From Laetiporus sulphureus 93-53 (lineage: Eukaryota; Basidiomycota; Agaricomycetes; Polyporales; Laetiporaceae): 64,000 nucleotides of DNA. The stretch is from the NCBI RefSeq assembly GCF_001632365.1, contig NW_024468559.1:70509-134508 (forward strand), given 5' to 3'. Under the pieces are notes generated by a model that did no database searches, was not told the DNA's origin, and saw only the letters and a program-made list of their open reading frames with translations. Below are positions 44,558 through 56,823 of this stretch, in pieces. Position numbers and translations under genes: made by a program. Position 1 is the stretch's first letter; each line of letters opens with the position of its first letter.

Positions 44558-45926
44558 ATGTCGTCCACAGAGTTGTCGGCCACAGACCTGCAGCCGATCC
44601 TGCAGTTCACCATCTCTCTGGCTCGCTCTGCCGGTGAGATCATCTTGCAAGGCTCGCAAGCGATTCTCTCATCAGGCAATGTCGACGAGAAGAAAAACTC
44701 GGTTGATCTAGTGACCGAGTACGACGTGAAGGTCGAGGAGCTTGTAAAGAGGGAGCTTGGGGAGAAGTATCCAAACTTTAAGTTGTGAGTAGCCTTCTGA
44801 ATGCCCGCCCTCATGCCGCACCAGTGCGGGCTTTACACAAGATGTGACTGTCTCGACTTGATTGTATGCTCATGATTTCGGTTTACCATACAGTATCGGA
44901 GAAGAGTCGTACGCCGCTGGGGCTCGGCCTCCTTTGACTGATGAAGCGACTTTCTGCGTTGACCCCATCGGTGCGTTTGTGCGGCTCTCCACACTTCATG
45001 TGCGCGTACAAGTTCAAGCGCTACGGTAGATGGGACAACAAACTTCGTACATGGCTTTCCGCATGTCTGCATTTCGATCGGGTTGATATACAAGAAGACT
45101 CCTGTGCTTGGTGTAATCTACAACCCATTTCTCGACCAGTTGTATACCGGAGTAAAAGGCCAGGGATCGTACCTCGTGCATAGCAAACATGCGCCGGTGA
45201 AGCTGCCGATTGCTAAGCCACGACCTTTGCCGTCTCTGTCTCAAGCTCTTATCGGTATGCAGGCTTCAGCTGCTTCTCAGTGTTGTCATTTGCTTAGAAC
45301 TCATGTGGAGGTGTCGAATGGGGTTCCGATCGTTCTGAGGACGTGATCCGCGCAAAGGGCGACTCCTTCAAGAGACTCGCAGGAAATCCCGCCGAAGGCG
45401 TGAAAGGGGGCCAAATGGCACATTCGTTGCGCTCGCTGGGCAGTGCCGCGCTGAATTTCTCAATGGTGGCTCAAGGCGGGCTAGACATCTATTGGTTAGT
45501 TATCCAGAAAACTCGCTGATAACATGTGTGACCTTGGCATATGCCCCGCTTAGGGAGATTGGATGCTGGTGTGTATTTTTCATCATAACGAGAGTCTGTC
45601 ATCTGAGCGAGGCACTACAGGCCTTGGGACATCTGTGCTGGATCCGTGATCGCTCAAGAAGCAGGTTGCTTCGTTGCTGGCTCGCCCTCTGCCCCTCTCG
45701 ATAATCAAGTGACAGAGACGGTCCTAGCTGGGAGAAAGTATACCGTCATCAGGGCCATCGGAGACACTGAGGTATGCTCTGGGTTCTACAGCGCTCGAGA
45801 GATTATCTTGGCGTGTCCTTGCTAGCGCCTTATATGCTCTATTCACAGGCAGAGAAGGGCGTCGATACGCAAAAACGTCTCATCAAGGAGTTTTATCAGA
45901 CGGTAGAAGATGTAGAGCCCCACTAG
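44558..45926 (+). CDS. Inositol-1-monophosphatase
   Basis: Mg2+-dependent, lithium-sensitive phosphatase producing free myo-inositol for phosphoinositide synthesis. From the ATG at 44558 the protein runs [37 protein letters not shown] and IGEESYAAG, with the metal-binding glutamate pair. [20 protein letters not shown] is the main metal and active-site motif, completed across an intron. [18 protein letters not shown] and the late motif [16 protein letters not shown], with the third metal aspartate, follow. A 15-nt exon (45554-45568) encodes EIGCW just before that motif. The C-terminus is [12 protein letters not shown] at 45926. All catalytic residues are present and the length is near 310 residues, as in homologues. 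Confidence 0.93.
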
Positions 45927-46804
45927 AAGACTGGGCATATTAGATAGGATGTACAGTTTCAGCAATTTAGCCCTCGGAGCTTTCTCAACGCATTGAGAAG
46001 GAACGCCCGTGTGCGAATGGCTTGGACTGTAGCTGGTTCACTGTCGGCGCTGGCTCTAATACCCCGTGTCCCATCGCACATCCAGACCCGTCATGCTTGT
46101 CAAATTCTCGGGGCCTCCTGATTCGATAGAATCTCCTCTGGACGCTATTCGCTTCTCGTGAGTGTTCATTTCCGTGGTATCTACTAGATGTGAGACAGGA
46201 CGCTCAGTTACGCCTGTCCAATCCATGCTTCCATTTGTCCGAATGTTCGATTTGCCAAAACAAAATGTACTCAAGAAGCAAATTGCTCAACCCACTGCTT
46301 AGTAGATGGCCGATACGGTCGGTCTGTTCTTCGGATGAGCAGTACCACGAATCCGAGAAATTAAGTCCCTGAGTGGAATGTTCTGTCCCTGCCCAAGGTG
46401 AGAAACGGCCTTTCTCTCTCGGATTTTTCTATTGAATTCTCTACATGTAGCTCACTGGAATGTCTGCATTCTGCTCATTCACTCAAGAGCCACCATTGAG
46501 AATTGCATACAGCTGCGTGCAACAAACAATACTGCCGATCCGGATGAGATTCGCGATACATCGCACTCAACTGCCGATGTAATCCCAGCATGTGAGAGCT
46601 GGCTCTAGAAGCCCAGAAGAAGCTTAGTTCCGGCTGCTGATGGAAATCGAGTGCTTGTCCATCACTTACGCCGGGACGCCCAACTTATGAGTGGTACGAA
46701 AGTCGCACACAAGAAGCGCAGCAAGTTTGAATAAACTATGCCATTCTCAGCAACCTTGTCTCCATCCTTTCGACTCCTGATCCACCTCGACCTGTGCCAG
46801 CGTG
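45927..46804. other. Intergenic region upstream of P450 #2
   Basis: 878 bp with no convincing coding frame. A short TC-rich stretch precedes the P450 start. Confidence 0.45.
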
Positions 46805-48910
46805 ATGGATGACCGATTGCAACTCCTCTATGCTTTCGCAGGTGCTGTTGTTGTTCTGTGCTTCATTTACTGGAAGACACTACCAGTACGCCGCATTTCG
46901 CTCCTCCGTTTGAGGAGCACGGCTTATAATGCGTCGTATGCAAGCTGCGTCACATCCCAGCTATCGGTCCGGATGCGCCATTGTTTTCGTATCTTGGAGC
47001 ATATAGATATTACCATCATGCTCGGGAGATGCTGCAGGAGGGCTACAACAAGGTATGCACCAAGCGCTGCTGCCATATTCGTCATGTTCATCCCCCTATT
47101 GTCGCGTTTTTAGTATCGTGTCTTTAAAGTACCTATGGTCGATCAATGGATTGTGATCGTCAGCGGTGCCCGCATGAACGAAGAACTTCAACGATTCCCG
47201 GACACTCATATGTCGTTTTTGGAAGCGGCGGAAGACGTATGTTGTCGATATCGGTTTACTATCAAGCTTTGATATGAGCTTACAACGCTCCGTCTAGTTC
47301 CTTTTCATGCGATACACAATTGCACCAGATGCAAACAAATTACCCATTCACATCAATGTCATAAAGGGACCATTGACCCGTAATCTGGGAGTAATATATT
47401 CAGACGTGGTTGATGAGATGAAAGCCGCGTTTCCGGAGAACATACCCGCTTCGGAAGGTAAGTCGCTAGCGGTCATACCACAGATGTAGTGCACTATATG
47501 ATGGTTCTTTGCAGAATGGACGGATGTCGACGTTCTGAATGCCATGGCAAATATCGTCGCTCGCGCAAGCAACCGCGTGTTTGTCGGTCTACCGCTTTGT
47601 ACGCCACAAAACTCATTGATGGTGCGCAATTGACATGAGATATTTCTATCTAGGCCGCAACAAAGAGTATCTGCAGAATGTTGTGGATCTAACCTGGAAC
47701 TTCTCCAAGGGCAGGGCTATTCTAAGCCTAGTCCCTGGATTCTTGCACGGGTGTGCCTTGCTTCCTATGGAGCGGTGGACTGTTCGGTAACAGGTGCACC
47801 ACCTTTTTTTTAGCATTGTAGGTCCTCTGTTACCATGGTCGCGACGGGCAATCCGGAAGGCCTCGACATACCTTAAGCCTATGATCGTGGAGCGTCAGAA
47901 GGAATCACAGCAGAAGGGTATGGCTTGGGTTGATAAGCCTGTGAGTGCGCACATGTCACACTCATAAAATCGCTAACATATCCGTGTATAGAACGATTTC
48001 TTAATGTGGCTCATTGAAGAAGCTAATAGGGCTGGAAAGACTGCCGACCTGATTGTTCAGGGCGTCATTATGTCGAATTTTGCTGCTATACACACATCGA
48101 GCCATGTCAGTAGTCTTGTTATATGCGTCTTTCTTATATGCTGATACAGAACACTCCATGAAATTCCTGTTGGCCCTTCACAGAGCATCACGCAGGCAGT
48201 GTACCATCTCGCAGTTAGTCCGGAACCCATGAAGCTTCTACGAGACGAAATTGAGGACGCCGTCAGCAAACATGGATGGACGAGGACAGCCGTCCAACAG
48301 ATGTGGAAGCTCGACAGTTTTATGCACGAGTCTCAGCGTATCAATGGGATATCAGGCGGTGAGTGATCCGCCAACCTCGGAACCTGGCGCACGGCTCATG
48401 AGCACATTATAGTATCTGTTATGCGGAAAGCCCTCCGGGACGTCACGTTTTCCGATGGCACGCGCATACCCGCTGGCACGCTTGTTGCGGCAGCTGCCAC
48501 TGCAACGCACCTAGATGGCGATTACTACGAAGACCCAGCTGTGTTTAGACCGTTCCGTTATTCTGACATGCGTATGGACGAAAGCCAGCGGCTTAGACAG
48601 CAGTTTGTGAGCACGTCTCCCGAATATATCGCTTTCGGACACGGAAAGCATGCCTGGTGGGTGATCCTCTTTGTCGACGTTGTACTAGTATTCACTTGAC
48701 TTTTGATGGTCTCTCGGAAGTCCGGGACGTTTCTTTGCGGTCAACGAGCTGAAACTGATGATGGCCTATCTCATCCTGAATTATGACTTCAAATTCGAGG
48801 GAAGGAGGGATAGGCCAGCAAATACGTGGGTCTGGCACACACCCTTTCCTCCAGAAGCGAGGGTCAAGTTCAGAAGACGTCAAGACAAGAATGTGTTATT
48901 GTCACTCTAG
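46805..48910 (+). CDS. Cytochrome P450 #2 (tandem paralogue of #3)
   Basis: A microsomal P450 monooxygenase. ATG at 46805 gives a membrane anchor (MDDRLQLLYAFAGAVVVLCF), then LRHIPAIGPDAPLFSYLGAY. Middle exons include RYTIAPDANKLPIHINVIKG, ANIVARASNRVFVGLPLC and YLQNVVDLTWNFSKGRAIL. The I-helix is NFAAIHTSS, the K-helix ExxR region FMHESQRINGI, followed by ATHLDGDYYEDPAVFRPFRY. The haem loop IAFGHGKHACPGRFFA is completed across an intron. It ends KNVLLSL at 48910. The ESQR form of ExxR and the AIHTSS I-helix are typical of fungal ent-kaurene-oxidase-like P450s. Intron positions match #3, supporting tandem duplication. No lesions were seen. Confidence 0.88.
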
Positions 48911-50004
48911 CACATTAATGTGCATCCGATCCATGTCGTCGCATTCACACATGCTTACTCCTATGAATGGCTCTGCTCCTGCTCATTCGCGACAGCACTG
49001 ATACTCTGAATGTCTGCTTGATATCATTCATCAATCCCCCTTCCCTTCAGGATATCAATTAATCGACCGAATTTAACGGGATATGGACCGCAGATCTTAC
49101 TTACTTGGAAATGAGGATTTGGGCTCTTCACGTGTACCATTATCCCCGAGTTGCCGTTGAAGTCTTTGCCGACCATGTTATTGGTTTCGATTGTCAACTT
49201 TGGAACTTACGACTGGGCATGTACCAATCCTCGTCCTTTTTCCGAGTGGATCCGCATCTTCGCCAGGAGCCTGATAGCCAAATCTACAGTCTAAAGACGA
49301 AGTGAACAATGCGCCTATGTCTTGTGCAGATCTGCTAATTCAAATACACGGAAATTGATTGGAGGGCACACATCTCTGCGAGGCATTGGCAGTATCTCCG
49401 CGGTGATCTACAGTAAGGTTGCCGGTGAATACCGAATCGGTCCGGCCACGCTTCCTCGCCCCGCGAGGGGTCTGCTTCTCAATTCACTTGATGAATATGC
49501 CTTGATGACTCCTGATGCGCTTGAATCGGTTGCTTCTGCTCGTCCTTGGTAGACTTTGAACCTTAGTGAAAAGATAACTGGCCACTGCGGATGCCTCCGC
49601 GATGCCAACCCCCCATCACAATGCAAGACGAGCAGGCTGCATACAAACACGGTCGCGCTTGTGCACGGCGCTCATATGCGGAGGGAATGCTCATCGCGTG
49701 ACTGTCTATCTATCCCGCGGCCTGCTCCAGCTTGAACGCGTTTTCGGGCTCGTGGCCTTCGCTGGTTCTCATCAGTCCTCATGTTCACCTTCGCGTCCCA
49801 CTGTCTTCCTCCTGTAGCATGGTATTACGCATCCACGCCGCAAGCCGAGTACCCGCACATTTTTTGCCGCCCCGAGCAGGTATGCTAATCTGCAGTCGGT
49901 AAGCGGCTCAATCGGAGCATTCAAAAGGCGGAGTTCATCTATGCTCCGTGGTGGGTTTCAGGCTGCCATAGCATTCTTGCAGTTTGAAACTGGTCATCAT
50001 CGCG
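48911..50004. other. Spacer between tandem P450s
   Basis: About 1.1 kb without a supported gene. It holds the #2 3' UTR and #3 promoter. A GC-rich patch around 49440-49700 has only short frames. Confidence 0.45.
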
Positions 50005-52151
50005 ATGAACGATACTTTTCAGATTGTCTGCGCTTTGCTTGTCGCATTAGCTGGCTTGGCTTTCGTCCGATGGAGGTTCGACCCAGTGAGCATCTTGTCT
50101 GCATAAAGGTTGCATGTTCTAATGTCTGGTCCACTGGCGTGTAGCTTTACTCCGTCCCAACAATCGGCCCATCCGTGCCTTTTCTCTCATACCTAGGAGC
50201 ATACAGATACTGCCGACATGCCCCCGAGGTTCTACAAGAAGGTTACAGCAGGGTGCGTCCTTAACCATTCTGCTCTGTAGGCGTATATATGGCATGAGTC
50301 GTCCATCTAATCGCATCGCATGACGTTCAGTACAAAGTGTTTAAGGTGGCCATGGTCGATCGTTGGCTCGTCGTTGTCAGTGGTTCGGACATGAACGACG
50401 AATTGCGCAAAGTCCCGGATTCACACATGAGTTTCGAGGAAGCGGCCCGGGAGGTCCGTTGTTTGTCTTCCTCTGTATCTAGAGTTGGTCATCGGGTTCT
50501 GATGGACACCCATGTCCCCGCTAGTTCATCCAAACTAAGTATACCATCGCGCCGGATGCGGACAAGTATCCGATTCACATTGCGGTCATTCGCGGTCCGC
50601 TAACGCGCAATCTGGGGGTTGTGTTCGCGGATGTCGTCGACGAAGTTCAGGCCGCATTCAAAGAGGTGCTCCCTGTTGAAGGCGATGGCGAGTTTTCATC
50701 TTCACTAGGATCCGTGACATTCTAACAAACCGTGTATGAATGTAGAATGGATAGCTGTTCCCGTCATTCGTTCCATGGCGGAGATCGTGGCTCGTGCGAC
50801 AAATCGGGTGTTCGTTGGTCTTCCATTTTGTAAGTCTCCATTTTGGAGCCTGTGGTCATGACGCTCACTCGCGAACTTGGCCGACTATACCGCATAGGCC
50901 GGAACGAGGAATACCTCAACACCGTTGTCAATTTCGCGTTCGACGTCAGCAAAGGGCGGATGATCCTCTCGTATGTTCCTCAGCTGTTCAAAGGGTACAT
51001 TTTTGTGCATGATGCCAAGTGATGTTCGGATGAAGTTGACATCGCTTGTTGCCCAGCATTGTCGGCAGTATGCTCCCGTGGTCCAAAAGAGCAATCAACA
51101 AAGTAGGAGTCTTCATAAAGCCGATCATCGAGGAGCGCCTGCGCAATTTGCGAGAGCATGGAGACGCATGGGCCGACAAACCCGTACGTTATCCGCCCGC
51201 ACCCCGAGTCAGGCCTGCTTCGACCTCACACTTCGACGGCTATAGAACGACTATCTGATGTGGTTGATGGACGCAGCGAAGAAAACGGGCGGATCGCCCG
51301 ATGTCGTCGTCTCGGCGATGCTGGTCTCCAACTTCGCAGCTATTCATACCTCCAGCAATGTTCGCCTTCAATGATGCCGCAATCGAACTTGCCGCTAATA
51401 AGCTATTGTTATCAGAGCATTACCCACGCCATTTACCACCTAGCTGCGAACCCAGAATACACGCAGCCGATGAGAGAGGAAATTGAGGCAGTCGTCAAGG
51501 AAGAGGGATGGTCAAAAGTCGCCGTCGGCAAGATGTGGAAATTAGATAGTTTCATGCGGGAGTCGCAGCGGATCAATGGTATAGTCTCCAGTGAGTCCAC
51601 CTTCCACCGCGATCATTCACAGTGGGTGCTAACCGATTGTTTCCTTTTCCTTCAGTCGCCGTGATGCGTAAAGTCCTCCAAGACTACACGCTCTCTGATG
51701 GGACCTATGTTCCCGCGGGCACTCTCGTCGCCGGGGCAGCTCTCGCTACCCACTATGACGAGAAGCACTATGAACGCGCAGGCGTATTCGAGCCGTTCCG
51801 ATTTTCAGATATGCGCGCGGAGGAGAGCGAGCGGATAAAGCATCAGTTCGTTAGCACGTCCCCTGAATACATCCCCTTCGGCCATGGGAAACATGCCTGG
51901 TATGTCGATGCCGAGGCTTGGACCGCTCGTCGAATCGTTCGCTGATTCGCTACGTTTAATTGCGCAGCCCTGGACGATTTTTCGCAGCGAACGAACTGAA
52001 GCTTATGATGGCACACATCATTCTCAATTACGATGTGAAGTTGGAAGGTACGACGACTCGACCAGCTAATTGGACGTTGTGGCATAGCGTTTTGCCCGCG
52101 CGCGATGCAAGGGTGTTGTTCAGGAAGCGACAAGCTATCATTACAGCTTGA
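50005..52151 (+). CDS. Cytochrome P450 #3 (tandem paralogue of #2)
   Basis: ATG at 50005 opens MNDTFQIVCALLVALAGLAF as membrane anchor, then VPTIGPSVPFLSYLGAYRY. Conserved blocks follow in the same order as #2: YTIAPDADKYPIHIAVIRGP, MAEIVARATNRVFVGLPF, SMLPWSKRAINKVGVFIKP, the I-helix NFAAIHTSSNSITHAIYH, the K-helix FMRESQRINGI, FEPFRFSDMRAEESERIK and the haem loop IPFGHGKHACPGRFFAANEL. The protein ends FRKRQAIITA at 52151. Length is about 510 residues, normal for a class II fungal P450. Exon borders coincide with those of #2. No stop or frameshift was found in the exons examined. The substrate is unknown. Confidence 0.88.
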
Positions 52152-52507
52152 ACCACAGAGATGAGCAGAACCGTCTTGGAGGAGTGTCATTTTCAGGTGC
52201 TTCATTCAGATCGCCTTTCCGTAATTGTTGACGATTAAACGTATTGATGCAGTCAGAGGTTGGACATCTGGTGGATGAAATGATATGGAGGACATCTAGC
52301 TTAGCAGATGGCGCTAGGAAGCTCAAGAGAACGTGTATCTCTCTTGTATCTCTTGACCAAAGAGTCGTAAACACGATTCCTCGCCGTCAAGATTATCTCC
52401 GAGAATCCTTGCGACGTCCGAGTTGGTGGTAAATAGAATCACATAGCATGAGAGAAATAAAGTGATATGCATGGAGGCAATCGTGGCTCAAGCGGAAACG
52501 AGCATGT
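52152..52507. other. Convergent intergenic region
   Basis: 356 bp between the stops of P450 #3 and the membrane protein gene. Nothing recognised. Confidence 0.5.
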
Positions 52508-53485
52508 TCAGATTTTGTTCCGGGCTAGGAATGCTTTGACGCCAACAACGCCGCCCATGGCCAACGCTGTCCAGCCGAGACGGGTGCTCCAGAGGCCTGC
52601 GGCAGGAACAGATCGCTGCCCGACGAAAATGGCGAGGACATCGTACAAAAGAACTGACCCGAAGAATGGAGTCGATACTGTCGCTGCCAATGGGAAGAGT
52701 GCGTACGTCAGGGCTTGGATTAGCGTCGAGGGTGGTGCATTGTAGCGCTACGACAGAAAGATTACTCGGACGTTGCTTCTGAAACTTATAGGAATGCTCA
52801 CCAATGCCACGCCGCCATTGTCAATAAAATCCAAGACTCCAATGCCAGCAAATGTTTTCGCAACAAGGTGGGTGAGGACCATCAAACCGGTGCTACTGGA
52901 GGTGATAGCCGGAAGGCGAGCCACAGCGTATAGCTGTGCAACGGTATTGATCGTCACTAGTATCTGAGAGCCTATGAAGTCTTCTCGTAGCCAGAAAAGA
53001 AGCCAACCCGCTGGGCAAATGTCAACTACCGCCATGCTGTGTTACTCGTCATAGACGCACCAATGCATAAATTACCGAGCGCATAAACCGGTGCATAGGC
53101 GACGGAGGTCCTCGCAGATTCTACTTCATCCGAAGTATCCATAGAATTTTCGGTCTCGTCCTGAGCTAAGCCAGGAGAGCTAGGCGCAGCATCAAGCCTC
53201 CCATATACAACGGGGTCGAGCTTGAAGAGCTGGCGGATCCACGCGAGCTGGAGAATCATCTGGCCTGAGAAGAATGCGGCGATGAACCACGGGCTAGGCG
53301 AGAATGCATAGTGATTCTATATATTCGTCAGTACGGTTATACTTCAAAAGACGTTGGGAGAGACTAACGGCGTCCGCGACGTCCTTCATATTGGGAGATG
53401 TAAGCATGCCGTAGCTCTGCACACCGAAGTTGATAAGGAATGAGCTAAGCGTCAGGTAGCGTGCGCGGGACATATCGTTGCCCAT
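52508..53485 (-). CDS. Multi-pass membrane protein of unknown function
   Basis: ATG at 53485 (MGNDMSRARYLTLSSFLINF). Splicing in phase gives NHYAFSPSPWFIAAFFSGQM, ILQLAWIRQLFKLDP, an acidic loop, SVAYAPVYALGNLCIGAGWL, QILVTINTVAQLYAVARLP, LVAKTFAGIGVLDFIDNGGV, RYNAPPSTLIQALTYALFPL, FGSVLLYDVLAIFVGQR and LGWTALAMGGVVGVKAFLA. I count about six to seven hydrophobic helices. The family is not recognised. One intron (from about 53075) must be read through to the acceptor near 53009 to avoid an in-frame stop. It is the only non-P450 gene between #3 and #4, so a transport or accessory role for the P450 group is possible but not shown. Confidence 0.7.
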
Positions 53486-54536
53486 GAAGACGGGATATAT
53501 GCGAGTACTTTGAAGCAAGCAGACTTGGGAGATGGTGAAGGAGAAAGAAATTGGGGAGCGACCCTCTTGATCAGTTGCCTCTTATGTGATCGGAACGATG
53601 CTGACAGCTGATGTCATGTTACGTCGGTGGTCTGCTCATGATCGGCGATCGCAAGACGGACTCGCGGGCGAAGTGGCGGCGAGTCCAAGCAAGGAAGGCG
53701 GATGTCCCGATTGGGACGCCATCTCGGAGGCCTGAGCGTAGAGGCGCGTCGTTCTACGATAACTTGCGCGCACAGACCACCCCTGTATGCAGACATCTGC
53801 TGATCATGATAGCAAATATCTTTTGAGATACTGAGACGTGTCGCAGAGGAAAATATGAATCTATTGATTACTTTTGCTAGGCAATGAATTAGAGATGTCG
53901 ATGCGACACAACTCGTGTGGTGTGTTACTACATTCTGTGGTTCACAAACACGGAACATTACGACTACTACTTCAGCGATGCAGAGGGCGACCAATACAAT
54001 GTGAACACCTGGAGGAATGGTGACCATTGCCTTCGCTACAACTCCGACAAGCCAGCATTCTCTATATTAGTGGTTCGTGAACGTCAGGCAAGTTCCAGAA
54101 GTGAGTTGACATACCACTCTTGAGTCTTCATTGTTGTGGTTTACAAAAACACATCTCACAGGCAATTGATGAAAGGAAAGTACAAAGAGATCTCTGCGCT
54201 CCCTCGCCCCCTCCCCGTCCATGATGTATATGTTTGGAGAGTCTTGATCTCCTGCTGCAAATGCAGCTGTGAATTTGGTACGGAACAGGAGAAGACTACC
54301 CCATCAAGTCTCTCGACCAATATATAGCTAAAGTTATATGGGTAACTTTTCGAAATCTAGCAAACTTTCTAGTCGCTCATTGCCTGCACGTACTATTCAT
54401 GCAAACATTCTAGCAGCTCCAACATTGCCTCACGAGACATTCTTTCATGTAAATTTGCTACCCCAATTGAAATGAGCGACGTACACAAAACCTTGAATCT
54501 TATGACTTTAATATCTAGGTCTATTGTGCCTTTCGA
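53486..54536. other. Intergenic region
   Basis: About 1.05 kb between the membrane protein start and the stop of P450 #4. Only short frames; no recognisable repeat. Confidence 0.45.
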
Positions 54537-56764
54537 TCACAGGATCGGATGCATAGTCATCTCTCCCTTTGGAGCGACGGATGTCACGTTGAGCGGGTCA
54601 GGAACGCTGTACGAGCCGCCGCGCAGGACGGGAGTACTCCGGCATATAACGCTCCACACGATCATCTTGATTTCTATCAATTCGCCCATCAGCGTGTGTA
54701 CAAGTATAAGCAATGGGAGACCGAGGAAGACGGGGTTTGTAAAGAGCGCTCACCAGCAATCGCGAGGTTGCGCCCTGGGCAGGCCCATCTTCCGAGGCCG
54801 AAGGGGTAGTATGTGTTGTTATTCATGACGGCCTGCTTGCCCGTGCCAACCCATCGTCGGCCATCGAATCTCTCTGCGTCAGCACCATGATATGATGTGT
54901 TGAGGTGAGATAGTGAGGCAAGCGGGAAAACTAAGTATCCTATTTTAAGAAGCGGTAACAAATTAGATGGCGCCGATGTAAAAAGTGAGTTGAACGACGG
55001 ACCTTTGGGAATGGTATATCCGGCTAATGGCACGTCGTCGGTCGTCATCCGACAGGCGCTCAAAGTATCGCCCTTTGTTCGCATGACCTCTCGGATGAAC
55101 GAATCCAGGCGGGTAGCCTTCTGAAGGGAGTCATATGTGATCTCTGGGTGCTCGGAGGTCGGGTCCACATGTGCAATTTCGGACATCTCTTCGCGGAGTT
55201 CGGACAAGTATTCGGGTCGAGCAGCCAGCTCATAAAGCATCCAAACGGCAACAGATGCTCTGTAGCACCAAATATTGTCAGTCTTGTCACTTGGCTTTAG
55301 GATGACGTGACGATGAGGTGACATACGTTTGGTGGACGGATGCAAATGCTATGCTAACGATTGACCAGTTAGAGTGGATAGGAATTTAGATGGTGATAGG
55401 TGGCGCTCACCCAAGGACCAAAGCAGAGATCTTGGCGAACGCGGCGAAGCCGACATTACCATCCTCATCCGCATTCTTGCAAGCGAGATAGTTGAGGACA
55501 CTTCCCTACATAGCAAAATCAGTCGAACTTAAGAGACAGATTACGCATTTATGCGTACCTTAAAGACTTCAGGGTTCTCTTTTGCCTCCTCAGCTCTAAA
55601 CTGTTCCGAGCGGAGCTTCCTCCAGATCTGAAGGCCTATTGTCCCATAGTAAAGGGGAATGGTGGTCGTCAGAACCTTCGCCCTGGATATGTAACGAGAT
55701 CGATCAGCACGGGTTCAGAGAATAAGAGACAAAGTAATGCCACAAACCATGTAAATGCTCGCCACAGATCCGGAAAGTTTGTTCCCCACCAGGACGTGTT
55801 CTGGTAGATGCCCGTCACAGTCGCCATGTCGTGTGCGACATTCTCAATCACTTCTAGATTGCTCGCAACGACAAATTGCTATTCGTCCGGCATAAATCAT
55901 TGGTCGGTCCGGAAAAAGCTGGCAGATGCTCACCTCGCCAAGAATGACGTGCGCCATGGCCTCGGAAATGCCACGGTGGGCCATAATTTCCGCATCGACA
56001 TATTTAGGCTCCCGGTCGTCGCGGGGGGCGAGTTCCTTTTCAAAATCACCCGCGATTCGCATGAAGGATGGGAAGACTGGTATCATTAATACGTGTTCTG
56101 GACAATATTAGATCAGAGTGGAGACGCACCTTGCTCAACGACGAGGGGCATGCGCGATACGATGACATTTCGGACAAGATCGTCAATCTCCGTGTAGAAT
56201 GCAGTGAAGTACTTGTGAAAATAATGGAGATTGAGAATCTGTTGCATAATAAGTTGCTTCCTGTGTTTGCTCGCTCTGAATGAAAGGGGCTTACGAACGA
56301 AGTGCCCTGTTCGAAGCTGAAGGACGTATTCGTTGTAAGAACCTCATGGGTAAGATTCTCGTTGACGATGTACTCGAGCTGTTGTTTGAAGTCCTGCAGC
56401 TAGAGCTGGGTGACAGTAAGAAGGAAAACTTACACGACCTTTACGTTTCACCCCAACGACGGGCCCATAAAGTGCAAGAGCGCGCTCGTATGCTTGACGA
56501 GGGTTGCAAAGGATCTCCTGCTCCTGAAGTTTGTCTGGTGAGGATGTCACTGGCATTATTATCTTAAAACGTACTGGGATGTGAATAATAGGCGGCGCGT
56601 TCTTCGCAGCGCGTCGCTTCTGAGGAAAGATATTATCTGCCCGATGTTCTAACAGCAAGTAGAGGGCATCATACCTTTGACCACTTAAGAATTGACTTGA
56701 TGCAAAATATTATGCACAGGGCCACAAACCCAAAATGAGTTGCAAGGGAGTAAAAAATTGCCAT
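54537..56764 (-). CDS. Cytochrome P450 #4 (same family as #1)
   Basis: Conserved blocks in order: NAPPIIHIP, EQEILCNPRQAYERALALYG, LEYIVNENLTHEVLTTNTSF, GISEAMAHVILGE, NLEVIENVAHDMATVTGIYQ, the I-helix FASVHQT in a 27-nt exon (55327-55353), LYELAARPEYLSELREEMSE, the K-helix FIREVMRTKGD, and the haem loop YPFGLGRWACPGRNLAIA. The C-terminus is PLNVTSVAPKGEMTMHPIL (stop at 54537). Exon layout and sequence parallel #1. A membrane-anchor exon with ATG at 56764 (MAIFYSLATHFGFVALCIIF) is present, but its donor phase does not match the next exon (DNIFPQKRRAAKN), so either the splice sites differ from my model or the 5' end carries a frameshift. A solo LTR starts only 60 bp upstream of this ATG. Confidence 0.8.
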
Positions 56765-56818
56765 TCTGCTGAGTCCTGCTAGGAGAGCCGACAACGGAGG
56801 GTTCAAATACGATCCCAG

Positions 56819-56823
56819 CAAGG
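56819..56823 (+). repeat. Left target-site duplication (CAAGG) of the solo LTR
   Basis: The five bases CAAGG directly precede the LTR start and recur directly after its end (57820-57824), the classic footprint of retroviral-type integration. Confidence 0.8.
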
